A stretch of 64,000 bases of DNA from Bacteroidota bacterium (GTDB taxonomy: Bacteria > Bacteroidota > Bacteroidia > AKYH767-A > OLB10): the NCBI GenBank assembly GCA_016714535.1, contig JADKDR010000009.1, positions 62,001 through 126,000 of the forward strand. Reading direction: 5' to 3'. The translations under genes were made by a program, and so were the position numbers. Of the stretch, positions 17,310 through 26,275 are shown in pieces (the first letter of the stretch is position 1; every line of letters starts with the position of its first letter). The notes beneath the pieces are model-generated. The model did no database searches. It was not told the DNA's origin and was given only the letters and a program-made list of their open reading frames with translations.

Positions 17310-18283
17310 TTATTTATCAGTTAATGCTTTTAGAAAATTAACCAAATCTTGCTTTTCCTGTACTGTTAAATTCAATGGTAGTATGAGTCCGCTTTTATTA
17401 GGATGTGGGTGGCCACCACTGTTGTAATGCTCAACTACATCTTTTAAAGTTGCCATTGAGCCATCGTGCATATAGGGAGCGGTGAGTTCTATATTGCGCA
17501 AAGAGGGCACTTTAAATTTCCCAACATCCGCTTGCTGTAGCGTAATTCGTGCGCGTCCACTATCAACGTAGTTTAAATAAACTCCGTTATTTTTAAAACT
17601 GTAATCAGTAAAATTATACTGTCCATGACAATGAAAACATTCTCCCTTCTCAGCAAAGAAAATATTCATTCCATTTATTTCGGAGGGTGTTAATGCTGCT
17701 GTGTTTTTGTCATAAAGGTAATCATCATAACGCGATTTTCCAGTAAAGAGTGTGCGTTCATAACAAGCAATTGCCCGAGTGAGTGTATATACACTTGGCG
17801 GTTGGTTATATGCTTTTTGAAAAAGAGAAGGATAATCAGGATGCTTGTTTAACCTTGCTACAACCTGATTTATATCAAAATCCATTTCAAGCGGATTTTC
17901 TATTGGCGCAAGCACTTGTTGTTCAAGTGATGGCACACCACCATCCCAAAACATATATGGTTGATAGGCTGTATTTAAAATAGTCATTGAGTTGCGTGTA
18001 GTGCGATTGCTGTCAATGCCTAAACTAAACTGCACGCCATCGGTAAACTTCTTATCGGTGTGATGACAACTGCTGCACGAAATGGTATTATCGCGGGAAA
18101 GCAATGGGTCAAAAAATATTTCTTACCCAAATCAATTCTGTTTTGCGTTGGTTGATTGTCGGCTGGGATAAGAGGATAAGGAAATCCCGTGGGTGTATTA
18201 AGTATCAGTACTTCGTTGCCTTTGTCTTCTGCTGCCGGATCCTTTTTACAAGCGGAAATGCAAAAGAATATGCAAATCACCAT
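17310..18283 (-). CDS. MbnH/MauG-type di-heme cytochrome c peroxidase, frameshifted
   Basis: Two frames form one gene. The first carries a lipoprotein-like signal (CISACKKD) and 'PLIPADNQPTQNRIDLGKKYF'; the second continues 'DPLLSRDNTISCSSCHH'. The break is at a six-base run (A6 on the plus strand, 18111-18116); one more base gives the family-typical 'LGKKYFFDPLLSRDNTISCSSCHH'. Two heme c sites are present: CSSCH and, about 150 residues on, CFHCH in 'GECFHCHGQYNF'. 'LRNIELTAPYMHDGSMATLKDVVEHYNSGG' near the C-terminus is characteristic of MauG/CcpA relatives. About 325 residues from the ATG at 18283. In methanotrophs MbnH oxidises a Trp of MbnP to kynurenine to build a copper site; the adjacent MbnP gene supports that role here. 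An ATG at 18349 is a possible longer start but runs through a hairpin. Confidence 0.88.
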
Positions 18284-18287
18284 CACA

Positions 18288-18313
18288 GCCCTTCTGCCTC
18301 TGGGCAGAAGGGC
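18288..18313 (-). promoter_or_regulatory. Perfect intercistronic hairpin abutting the MbnH start codon
   Basis: GCCCTTCTGCC (18288-18298) and GGCAGAAGGGC (18303-18313) form a perfect 11-bp stem with a four-base loop, GC-rich in an AT-rich region. On the coding (minus) strand it ends only four bases before the ATG at 18283 and begins 40 bp after the MbnP stop. There is no T-run on the minus strand, so it is not an ordinary terminator for this operon; it may block ribosomes at the MbnH start or protect the MbnP mRNA 3' end. On the plus strand it is followed by TTTT. Confidence 0.75.
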
Positions 18314-18353
18314 TTTTAAGATGGATTCTGTAAATGAAATCACTCTCATTGTC

Positions 18354-19124
18354 TTATTCTATTGAAAAGGCTGTTGGCCAGTTGTTGGCAATTTTTGTAG
18401 CAAGAGGCATGTTGTCCATAGTATGGGTTGCGTTTTCTGTTCGCATGTCTACGTTGTTCAACACCTTCAGCAAGTCGAATTCCAAACCTATTTCATAATC
18501 GCTTCCACTTACAACTGTAAACGCCTCAGTAGAAAAATCAATGCTACACTTGAAATTATCCATACCAATATGATAGAAGTATTCAAAATCAAGAGGTCCG
18601 TTTGCAGCCTGTGTAGTATCAACCTTTCCTTCTATTTTCATAAAGATGTAGCCACTATTCCAACTCCAATGTATGCCTGGACTTTGTATTGCAAGCGGAT
18701 TGCCGGCCGCATAGGTTGTTGGGTCGCTGTGATTGGTAGCACTGTCTAAACCAACGATAAATTTAAAACCCTTGTAAGAGCCAATAGGCACTTTTGCTAA
18801 TTCATATTTGCTGGTTGCCGGATTAACAAGAATAACTTTTCCGGATATCGGTAGCTGGCTTCCATCATTTTTAATAAGAACAATATTCGAAAGATAATAA
18901 CGAAAATCGGAAAGGTTAAACTTTCTTCCTGATGCATCCTGATACTGCGTTCCATAAACAGCAGCGCTTGTTCCTACCATGGTATGCATATGGAAAGAAA
19001 GTTTTTGCTCCGTGCTTGGTGTTGGTGCCGGTGTTTCGTCATCATCTTTTTTACATCCTGTAAAAATTGTTGCTGTTGTTAGCAATGCCACAAGGGCCAT
19101 TAAGATTACTTTGTTTTTTTTCAT
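18354..19124 (-). CDS. MbnP-family copper-binding lipoprotein
   Basis: A 256-residue lipoprotein: hydrophobic signal, lipobox FTGC with Cys24, then KKDDDE. The mature domain shows the MbnP pattern: 'LSFHMHTMVG' (His45, Met46, His47), 'GRKFNLSDFRYYLSNI', 'VPIGSYKGFKFIVGLD', and 'IHWSWNSGYIFMKIEG' with Trp153 and Trp155. MbnP proteins bind copper through a site that includes a kynurenine made from Trp by the MbnH enzyme; the MbnH-like gene follows 70 bp downstream. No methanobactin precursor or biosynthesis gene is present, so this is a methanobactin-independent member, as is common in Bacteroidota. Likely an outer-membrane or surface copper-binding protein. Confidence 0.85.
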   Translation of the reverse strand: MKKNKVILMALVALLTTATIFTGCKKDDDETPAPTPSTEQKLSFHMHTMVGTSAAVYGTQYQDASGRKFNLSDFRYYLSNIVLIKNDGSQLPISGKVILVNPATSKYELAKVPIGSYKGFKFIVGLDSATNHSDPTTYAAGNPLAIQSPGIHWSWNSGYIFMKIEGKVDTTQAANGPLDFEYFYHIGMDNFKCSIDFSTEAFTVVSGSDYEIGLEFDLLKVLNNVDMRTENATHTMDNMPLATKIANNWPTAFSIE

Positions 19125-19186
19125 TTTCTTTATTTTTAAAATTGTTTGATAAGTGATTAATCTGATTTTGTTTTTTATTATTTGAA

Positions 19187-20140
19187 TTAATTAAGTGCAA
19201 CCGAAATGCCCGTTATAATTCTGAATTTCATTTCAGGTTGCGGCATATTTAATGTTTGACTAACGGGTAATTGAAATGCTGTATTGATGGATATTTTATT
19301 AAAATAAAAATCTAAGGCTGCATGAGCATAAGTTATTGTTCCACCTGAATTGCTGATATAATAATTCTCGTTCCAATCTTTACCTGCCTGTTCAACAAAT
19401 ACTCCTGTGCTAGGATTAAGCTGCATTTTGTTTACATTAAATTGATAATAAACTATTGCATTTGCATTTAATTTGTTTCCATATTGAAAAGATTCACTAT
19501 TGATAGTAGCAATCAAATAAGACGCATTTACATTGAAACCTACGCGGTTAATTTTTCCCAAATAAGACGTACTAGCAATAAAATCCCAACTGCCTGTTCC
19601 GGGTTGATGCATTCGTTCAAGAGGGTTTCCATTAACACCAAGCTTGTATTTACCTGTTGGAAATTTTATACCACCTCCGGCAAACAACCGATGCGATAGT
19701 TTTGAACTATCCATGTTTGTTTTGTTGAACAACTGATAATGAGCAATCACAATTGGGTCGCCAATTCCTTTAATGGGTTCATCGCTTTCAGCCTCACCAT
19801 GATGATGTCCATTCATTGCATCTTCGCCTTTACTGCTTGTTCCCTCAGCATTATAGATGTATGGAAGGGAAAATATTAGTTGGAGTTTTTGAACCGGATA
19901 TAACTGTCCGTATAATTCCAGGATATTGCGCTTTTCCCAAAAATGGCTTTGGGAGAGATTGGCATCGGCAAACTCTGATAAATTATGATGCGTTCCATGG
20001 TATCTCATAGAATGATACCGCAAGCCAACAATGTTCTTTTTGTACTGTGGATTTAACCCCAAATAACAATTACAAAAATCACATGCGTGGAGCAGTTGAG
20101 TACTTAATATAACAATTACTATGATAATTAGTTTATTCAT
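19187..20140 (-). CDS. Putative outer-membrane beta-barrel protein, CDFCNCYLG type
   Basis: A 317-residue exported protein. A signal peptide (residues 1-18) is followed at once by a mature N-terminal Cys cluster, CDFCNCYLGLNP, then 'NIVGLRYHSMRYHG', a His-rich loop (NGHHHGEAESDEPIKG, about residues 109-125) and alternating aromatic beta strands ending in an even-numbered barrel-like pattern. Proteins of this kind (CDICGC-type in other Bacteroidota, from memory) neighbour MbnP genes. It could pass or bind copper at the outer membrane; the Cys cluster and His loop are suitable ligands, but this is inference. It is 62 bp upstream of the MbnP gene in the same operon. Confidence 0.75.
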   Translation of the reverse strand: MNKLIIIVIVILSTQLLHACDFCNCYLGLNPQYKKNIVGLRYHSMRYHGTHHNLSEFADANLSQSHFWEKRNILELYGQLYPVQKLQLIFSLPYIYNAEGTSSKGEDAMNGHHHGEAESDEPIKGIGDPIVIAHYQLFNKTNMDSSKLSHRLFAGGGIKFPTGKYKLGVNGNPLERMHQPGTGSWDFIASTSYLGKINRVGFNVNASYLIATINSESFQYGNKLNANAIVYYQFNVNKMQLNPSTGVFVEQAGKDWNENYYISNSGGTITYAHAALDFYFNKISINTAFQLPVSQTLNMPQPEMKFRIITGISVALN

Positions 20141-20277
20141 TTTTTTGTTAAAATATTTATTACAACAATTTGAAGTTGCTTAAATGCAACACTGTTTTTC
20201 TTTGCTTCTATAAGCAAAAGAAATATAGCCATCATGCACACTATGTGTAGCGTGCGTGACAATAAGAAATAAATAAG

Positions 20278-20646
20278 TTAAACGGTTGGTGGATGAAAGA
20301 TTGAAAAGCTTACAGATTGTGCTTTGCGCAAGAGAAAGAAGCTATCGTATTTTGTTATTTCAAAACAAGCGCTGAAAGGGAAGTGGATGTTTTTTTGAAA
20401 GAATTGAACTGTTTCATTTTTTTCTTTTGCTGACGATGTAGGGCCTTGATCCTTTTTGTCCTGCTCTTTCATTTCTTTCATCATATGACACTTCCCATAA
20501 CAATTCATTTTGGGTTTTGCCTTGTCTTCACAAAGCACCGTTGCATAAGTCTGTTTGTTGATGAGATAATGAACAAATATCATCGTATGCCTAAAAGCAG
20601 AAAGCATCATAATGCCGACAAGAGATAAGAGTAGGAATTTTTTCAT
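20278..20646 (-). CDS. Small membrane-anchored Cys/Met protein, first gene of the operon
   Basis: A 122-residue protein with an N-terminal membrane segment (about residues 4-28) and then 'LINKQTYATVLCEDKAKPKMNCYGKCHMMKEMKEQDKKD'. The pattern LCExKxKPxMxCxGKCxxxK recurs in small Bacteroidota proteins beside metal-uptake genes (from memory). The Cys, Met and His residues of CYGKCHMM could bind copper. It opens the five-gene run 20646 to 16875. No named family is claimed. Confidence 0.7.
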   Translation of the reverse strand: MKKFLLLSLVGIMMLSAFRHTMIFVHYLINKQTYATVLCEDKAKPKMNCYGKCHMMKEMKEQDKKDQGPTSSAKEKNETVQFFQKNIHFPFSACFEITKYDSFFLLRKAQSVSFSIFHPPTV

Positions 20647-21781
20647 TAACGGTTCAAAAGAAGATTAAATAATTGTATCATGCAATGACATTTCTCATGT
20701 TTTATACTTTGATAGGTTTAGTAAAAAATAAATATTCGGTTGAATAATGAAAAACGAACTTATAGAGGTGCTTGCGCACTGCATGTTTGAGTTACAATTA
20801 TGTTATCTAGCTACATAGTTTTACTATATTAAAATTGCATAAAGTTTATGCTTATTCATTATTCTATCAATATCAAGTTGCTTCATCCAATTTGACTCTT
20901 GATTTATGCCTCTGATATGAATTTTTGGGTAATTGGAATAGAGTAGGGTGCTGATGATTATATTTTCTGTATCATGTTGTCCAACCTGTTTTGGCTTTGA
21001 ATTAGTCATCTTGGTCGTTAACTCTTAAAATTTTGCTTTAATCTGGTAAGCCATTGTCTATTAATTGCTCATATCACCAACCAAGATTTTGAAGAAACAT
21101 TTTCGATGCGTGCTTTGTCATTTGTTTTAAAATCGATATTTGTAATTACATTATTTGGTAATCTGCTGTTAATCTTATTTTTTGAAAATTAAATAAACAG
21201 CTAATACCAAGAGTCCAAAATCAAAAAAAATGCATCAATCTGAATTCTTCGGACTTAAAAAATATGGTCGAAAAAAAACAGATAAAATCAAATTCCCACT
21301 TCCTAAATTGCTTTAAGTTGTTTTAAATAATAAAGGCCACCATGCTTTTTAAAACCGATACGGTTTGCTGGTACTTGAAAACAATATTCATTAAAAGCAA
21401 TGCCCAAACTTATTAATAGAATTAAAAAAATACCCTGTTTACTTTCCCTACAAAACATCTTTGAACTTAAGATGCCCATGCAAAGCAAAGTACTAAAAGC
21501 ATTTAAAATAGCAATAATCCTATGGCAAGAAATGACGCATTTTTTATGAAAGATTCTAGTTAAGGCGATTTTTAATAAACAAGAATGGCAAAATAAAGAA
21601 AAGGCTCTGAACCTAAAATCGTTTACTGAGATCTTAAATTCCTTGTGTTTTGGTTGTGAACTAGCTATTGCCTGGATCGAAAATCTTAAAAATTAGATCT
21701 AAGTTTAACACATTGTTATATAATGGCTTACAAATACAAATGTCCTATAATTAATATTATGTTAAATATAAAATTACGAGT
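20647..21781. other. Gene-poor 1.1-kb region with short, unconvincing reading frames
   Basis: No ORF above 61 residues and none with recognisable family features. The best small candidate is a 28-residue hydrophobic peptide on the plus strand at 21106-21192 (MRALSFVLKSIFVITLFGNL and further Leu/Phe), in frame with an upstream open stretch; it could be a small membrane protein or the tail of a decayed gene. A second 28-residue basic frame starts near 21230. No terminal inverted repeats, tRNA or terminator seen inside. It may be a degraded gene. Confidence 0.4.
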
Positions 21782-21804
21782 AAACGGAGGACTTGCCTCC
21801 GTTT
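21782..21804 (-). terminator. Hairpin terminator after the TPR gene
   Basis: AAACGGAGG (21782-21790) and CCTCCGTTT (21796-21804) pair perfectly around a five-base loop, 10 bp after the stop of the minus-strand TPR gene. The following T-run is short, so termination strength is uncertain. Confidence 0.65.
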
Positions 21805-21813
21805 CTGTACTAC

Positions 21814-22980
21814 TTATTTCTTTAAAGCAGCATCTATCGTTTTATATATTTCGGTATCGGTTTCACCCAACCTTACATACAATTGTTTTAATGAAATTAA
21901 AGTTCCCTGATCGGTATTGTTTAGCTGATAGGCTTTTTCAAGATAAGGCTTTGCAGCTTTGAAGTTTGTGTTTGCTTTTGCCAACAAGGCGTCATACTCT
22001 TTTTGTTTGCTTGGTGGTAAATCGTTGGCTTTGTTAATTAACTCTGCCCCGTCATTAAATAGTAATGCCCCAACATTATAATTGGCATCAAAGTAATCCG
22101 GTTTAATTTCAATTGCTTTTCTATACACTTCTATAGCCTGTTTGTTGTATTCGTCTGCCTTTGCGTTTTCTTTTTTCTCTTTTGAAGCTGCTGCTAATTT
22201 ATCGAGCATGCTACCTTTGGCCATATATAGTTCATGGTTTTTAGGATCCGCTGCAATTGCTTTGTTTAATGGCTCAAGGGCTTCTTCGGGATTGCCTTTT
22301 TCAAGTACATCGTTTAATTGAAATACCATTAATGCCTGATCGCCCGGATAGCGCTTAAGTCCGGCAGCTACTTCACTTACTTTTTCTTTATTGCCTTCTT
22401 CGGTATAAAGTGCGGCCAGCGATTGATAGATTGCAGGATCATCCATTTTATTCTCTATCAGCTTGGTATAATAGAGTTTTGATTTTTCTTTATTCCCATC
22501 TTGACGTGCTGCTAAGGCGCAATTTAAAAGAACAGTAGTATCATTCGGGCTGTCGGCCAAGGTTTGTTCAAAATATCGGAGTGCTCCTGCATAATCCTTC
22601 GACTCGTATGCCTTAACTCCATTAGTAAAAATCAGATTTTTCAATTGATCGATATCAGCCAAAATTTCAGGTTTGTATTCATATTTCGGATCAAGTTCTA
22701 ATGCCTTGCGATAAGAACTTATGGCTGTCTCTATTCCATTGGGTGCCAATGCCTTAAATTTATCATCGGTAACCAATGCTTTGTAAATCATTCCACGGTA
22801 ATACCATGTTTTAGGCATGGCCATACTCTGTTCATTGGCACTTGCTTCGTCAATTGCCTGCATTGCTTTATCATACTCTTTGTATTGATAATAATTGTAT
22901 GCGCTTTGCACTTTGGCCTTTTGAGCAATCAAATTAATGCTTAAACTTAAAAGGCAGATAATCAAAATTAATCTATTCAT
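21814..22980 (-). CDS. Exported TPR protein downstream of gyrA
   Basis: A 388-residue protein with a signal peptide (residues 1-19, ...INLIAQ) and at least six tetratricopeptide repeats through the rest, for example 'AISSYRKALELDPKYEYK', 'GALRYFEQTLADSPNDTTVLLNCALAARQDG' and 'AIEVYRKAIEIKPDYFDANYNVGALLFNDG'. It is a periplasmic scaffold-type protein; partner unknown. It begins 56 bp after gyrA, and gyrA followed by such a TPR gene is a common order in Bacteroidota, so the two are likely one operon. Confidence 0.88.
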   Translation of the reverse strand: MNRLILIICLLSLSINLIAQKAKVQSAYNYYQYKEYDKAMQAIDEASANEQSMAMPKTWYYRGMIYKALVTDDKFKALAPNGIETAISSYRKALELDPKYEYKPEILADIDQLKNLIFTNGVKAYESKDYAGALRYFEQTLADSPNDTTVLLNCALAARQDGNKEKSKLYYTKLIENKMDDPAIYQSLAALYTEEGNKEKVSEVAAGLKRYPGDQALMVFQLNDVLEKGNPEEALEPLNKAIAADPKNHELYMAKGSMLDKLAAASKEKKENAKADEYNKQAIEVYRKAIEIKPDYFDANYNVGALLFNDGAELINKANDLPPSKQKEYDALLAKANTNFKAAKPYLEKAYQLNNTDQGTLISLKQLYVRLGETDTEIYKTIDAALKK

Positions 22981-23036
22981 TTTTAATAACTTAAGTTTTT
23001 ATTTTTAAATGGAAATATCAATCTAAAATATTTTTT

Positions 23037-25640
23037 CTATTTAACATAATTACAAATCGGCTTTTCATTATTCCGTGCATCTTTACCAGTTTCAGGCTCG
23101 GTGGCTGTCGAATCAATCGCTCCTGTAGTATCTAACGTTACACCATTTTCATCTTCATTCACAGCAATCTCATCTTTTAGCTCAACTGCATCTACTTTAC
23201 AAACCGATGCAATGCTATCATCATCATCCAACTTTATCAGTCTTACTCCCTGAGTAGCCCTTCCCTGAACACGCAATTTTTCTACTTCTATACGGATGGT
23301 AATTCCCGACTTATTTATAATTATTAGGTCATCAGTTTCTACTACTGATTTTATAGCCACCAGGTTTCCTGTTTTATCTGTTACGTTTAAGGTACGAACA
23401 CCTTTACCTCCCCGGTTGGTTACTCGATAGTCTTCGATATCGCTGCGCTTGCCATAGCCATTTTCGCTCACCACTAATATGGTCTCTTTGGTAGTATCCG
23501 AAAGGCAAATCATACCAATTACGAAATCTTTGTCTTCATCCATACGCACACCAGTAACACCTATGCTGTTACGGCCTACGGCACGCACGGTACTTTCGTT
23601 GAAGCGTATTGCCCTTCCTGACTGCGTTGCAAGAACTATTTCATTTTGACCATTGGTAAGTCTTGCTTCAAGCAACTCGTCACCGTCCGAAATGTTAATA
23701 GCGTTAATTCCATTGCTACGTGGTCGTGAATAAGCCTCTAACAAGGTTTTCTTAATAATTCCCTGTTTGGTAGCCATTATAATGTAGTTGTTATTGAGGT
23801 ATTCCTCATCAACCAGATTTTTTACAATGATAAAAGCTTTAATCTTATCGCCAGGTTCAATGTTTATAAGATTTTGAATGGCGCGGCCTTTGGTTGTCTT
23901 ATTTCCTTCGGGCAATTGGTAAGTGCGCAACCAATAACATTGTCCCTTTTCGCTAAATAGCAGCAGGTAGTTGTGATTGGTAGCCACAAATATATGTTCT
24001 ACAAAATCTTCTTCGCGCACCGAACTTCCCATAGATCCGCGTCCACCACGTCCTTGAGTGCGATACTCTGCAAGTGGTGTGCGCTTAATGTACCCTAAAT
24101 GCGATATGGTAACAACCACCGAATCATCGGCTATCATATCTTCCATGCTGATGTCATCATCAGCCATTACTACTTCGGTTCTGCGCTTGTCGCCATATTT
24201 ATCGCGCATTTCTATCATTTCACCCTTTAGTATTTCCATGCGCAAAGTCAGGCTTCCAAGTACTTCATTAAGGTAAGCTATTTGCTTCATCAATTCGGCA
24301 TATTCATCCTTAATTTTATCACGCTCAAGTCCGGTAAGGCGCTGTAAGCGCATTTCCAAAATTGCTTTTGCCTGAATTTCGCTAAGTGCAAAGGTTGTGA
24401 TAAGTCCATTTTTGGCTTCGTCTGGGGTTTGAGAGGCGCGTATCAAAGCAATTACCTGGTCTAAGTGGTCGAGGGCAATAAGTAACCCTTCTAATATATG
24501 TGCCCGCTTTTCTGCTTCGGCTAATTCAAATTTGGATTTTCGCACTAAAACTTCGTGGCGGTGATCCACATAATGCACTATTTGATCTTTCAGGTTGAGC
24601 ATCAATGGGCGACCATGCACAAGCGCTATATTATTTACACTAAACGATGTTTGAAGTCCTGTAAATTTAAAAAGATTGTTGAGAACCACATTGGCCATGG
24701 CATCGCGCTTAACTTCGAATACAATACGGGTGCCTTCGCGATTACTTTCATCACGCATAGCAGATATCCCTTCAATTTTCTTCTCGCCTATTAAGTCTCC
24801 TATTTTCTCAAGCAATACCCCTGTGTTGGTTTGGTAAGGTACTTCGGTTATAACTATACGCTCACGGTTGTCTTTGGTAGTCTCAATATTTGTTTTGCTT
24901 CGAATAACAATGCGGCCTCGTCCGGTCATGAATGCTTCGCGAACACCACCATAACCATAAATAATTCCACCGGTAGGAAAATCAGGAGCTATGATGATTT
25001 TCATTAACTCCTCAATGGTAATTTCTTTATTATCTATGTATTCAATTATTCCATTTAGCACTTCGGTAAGATTGTGCGGGGCCATGTTAGTAGCCATACC
25101 AACAGCAATTCCCGATGCTCCATTTGCTAATAAGTTAGGTATTCTGCTAGGCAAAACAGTTGGTTCCTGGAGTGTATCGTCAAAGTTTGGACGGAAGTCA
25201 ACGGTTTCCTTCTCTATATCATGCAACATTTCTTCGGCAATCTTGCGAAGGCGTGCTTCGGTATAACGCATTGCCGCAGGTGGGTCACCATCCATGCTGC
25301 CATAATTACCCTGCCCATCAACCAGGGTATAGCGCAGGCTCCAGTCTTGTGCCATTCGCACCATCGTATCGTATACCGATGAATCGCCATGTGGATGATA
25401 CTTACCTAAAACCTCTCCGACTATACGTGCCGACTTTTTATAGGTACGATTGCTTAATACTCCCAGATCTAACATACCGTACAACACCCTGCGGTGTACC
25501 GGCTTTAATCCATCGCGTACATCGGGCAATGCACGACTTACAATAACCGACATCGAATAATCGATGTAGGCCGTCTTCATTTCATCTTCTATATTTACCT
25601 TGATAATCCTGCCATTTTCGGCACTACTGTTCTCTTCCAT
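23037..25640 (-). CDS. gyrA: DNA gyrase subunit A
   Basis: GyrA is the DNA-cutting subunit of the essential type II topoisomerase that supercoils DNA. The 867-residue product has the winged-helix start '[25 protein letters not shown]' and the catalytic Tyr126 in AAMRYTEAR. The quinolone-determining region reads [10 protein letters not shown] (82-91), with Ser at the E. coli Ser83 position and Asp at the Asp87 position, the susceptible state. The GyrA box is QGRGGRG, a conservative variant of QRRGGKG, followed by the six-bladed C-terminal wrapping domain and an acidic tail. The presence of the box favours gyrase over ParC. Confidence 0.97.
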   Translation of the reverse strand: MEENSSAENGRIIKVNIEDEMKTAYIDYSMSVIVSRALPDVRDGLKPVHRRVLYGMLDLGVLSNRTYKKSARIVGEVLGKYHPHGDSSVYDTMVRMAQDWSLRYTLVDGQGNYGSMDGDPPAAMRYTEARLRKIAEEMLHDIEKETVDFRPNFDDTLQEPTVLPSRIPNLLANGASGIAVGMATNMAPHNLTEVLNGIIEYIDNKEITIEELMKIIIAPDFPTGGIIYGYGGVREAFMTGRGRIVIRSKTNIETTKDNRERIVITEVPYQTNTGVLLEKIGDLIGEKKIEGISAMRDESNREGTRIVFEVKRDAMANVVLNNLFKFTGLQTSFSVNNIALVHGRPLMLNLKDQIVHYVDHRHEVLVRKSKFELAEAEKRAHILEGLLIALDHLDQVIALIRASQTPDEAKNGLITTFALSEIQAKAILEMRLQRLTGLERDKIKDEYAELMKQIAYLNEVLGSLTLRMEILKGEMIEMRDKYGDKRRTEVVMADDDISMEDMIADDSVVVTISHLGYIKRTPLAEYRTQGRGGRGSMGSSVREEDFVEHIFVATNHNYLLLFSEKGQCYWLRTYQLPEGNKTTKGRAIQNLINIEPGDKIKAFIIVKNLVDEEYLNNNYIIMATKQGIIKKTLLEAYSRPRSNGINAINISDGDELLEARLTNGQNEIVLATQSGRAIRFNESTVRAVGRNSIGVTGVRMDEDKDFVIGMICLSDTTKETILVVSENGYGKRSDIEDYRVTNRGGKGVRTLNVTDKTGNLVAIKSVVETDDLIIINKSGITIRIEVEKLRVQGRATQGVRLIKLDDDDSIASVCKVDAVELKDEIAVNEDENGVTLDTTGAIDSTATEPETGKDARNNEKPICNYVK

Positions 25641-25942
25641 TTTTTTCTTTCTTCTTGTTCTATTTGCGTTTCTATTTGGGAACGCGAATGTACTATTTTC
25701 AATTGAGGATTGAAAGGATTATTATTTGAAAATGTATATAAAATGATTAACAAAACAGCAGCACGATATTTTTACGAAATGTTTGTCTAGCAAGTGTTTC
25801 AAGATATATCTATTTGCTAATGAATTATATTTGTTGATAAGTAAATTTGCGTTCACTTTTTGAAATTAGAATAGGTGTTTTTTTATAAAAAAAATAATGG
25901 TTCTAATCGCTTCCTTTCTAGTATCCTTTAGCTTACTATTTA
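25641..25942. other. Intergenic region upstream of gyrA
   Basis: About 300 bp of AT-rich DNA holding the gyrA promoter region and the 3' flank of the mutarotase gene. A near-match to the -7 element (TACATTCG on the minus strand, near 25690) is the only promoter-like signal. No gene or terminator found. Confidence 0.4.
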
Positions 25943-26275
25943 CTATTTCATCTCGAAAATCTTATTCATCAATAGCCATTTTTCTCTGGGCTTTGCACAA
26001 GGCAAAGCTTGCTGATATTGCCACATTAACACTTCCCATTGCTGCACTTTTAGATTTATCATATCGGCTTGATTCTTTTTTTCAAAAGTGAACTCATCCT
26101 GAGCTTCAATTATCATGAACAGCCTATTACTAATGCGGTAAATTTCGAGACTGGTAATGCCTGAAGATTTTATGCTTTCAATAATTTCGGGCCACACTTG
26201 TTGATGATACTTTTCATATTCAGCTATTAATGCATCATCCTCTTTTAAATCCAGTGCCAGACAATATTTTTTCAT
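25943..26275 (-). CDS. L-rhamnose/L-fucose mutarotase family protein
   Basis: A 110-residue protein of the RhaM/L-fucose mutarotase fold (a small ferredoxin-like dimer that interconverts sugar anomers). It has the opening 'YCLALDLKEDDALIAEYEKYHQQVWPEI', in which His near residue 24 is the expected catalytic-site residue, and the end 'PREKWLLMNKIFEMK' typical of the family. It is the last gene of the three-gene operon and overlaps the permease stop by 4 bp (ATGA). The neighbouring fucose-type permease suggests L-fucose rather than rhamnose, but specificity is inferred. Confidence 0.85.
   Translation of the reverse strand: MKKYCLALDLKEDDALIAEYEKYHQQVWPEIIESIKSSGITSLEIYRISNRLFMIIEAQDEFTFEKKNQADMINLKVQQWEVLMWQYQQALPCAKPREKWLLMNKIFEMK

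Noticed and set aside
20824..21488. Two 61-residue minus-strand frames in the gene-poor gap
   Set aside because: No family pattern and no start signal; kept only as a note in the gap entry.
23037..25640. Quinolone-resistance change in GyrA
   Set aside because: The determining region reads [10 protein letters not shown] with Ser and Asp at the key positions, the susceptible state.
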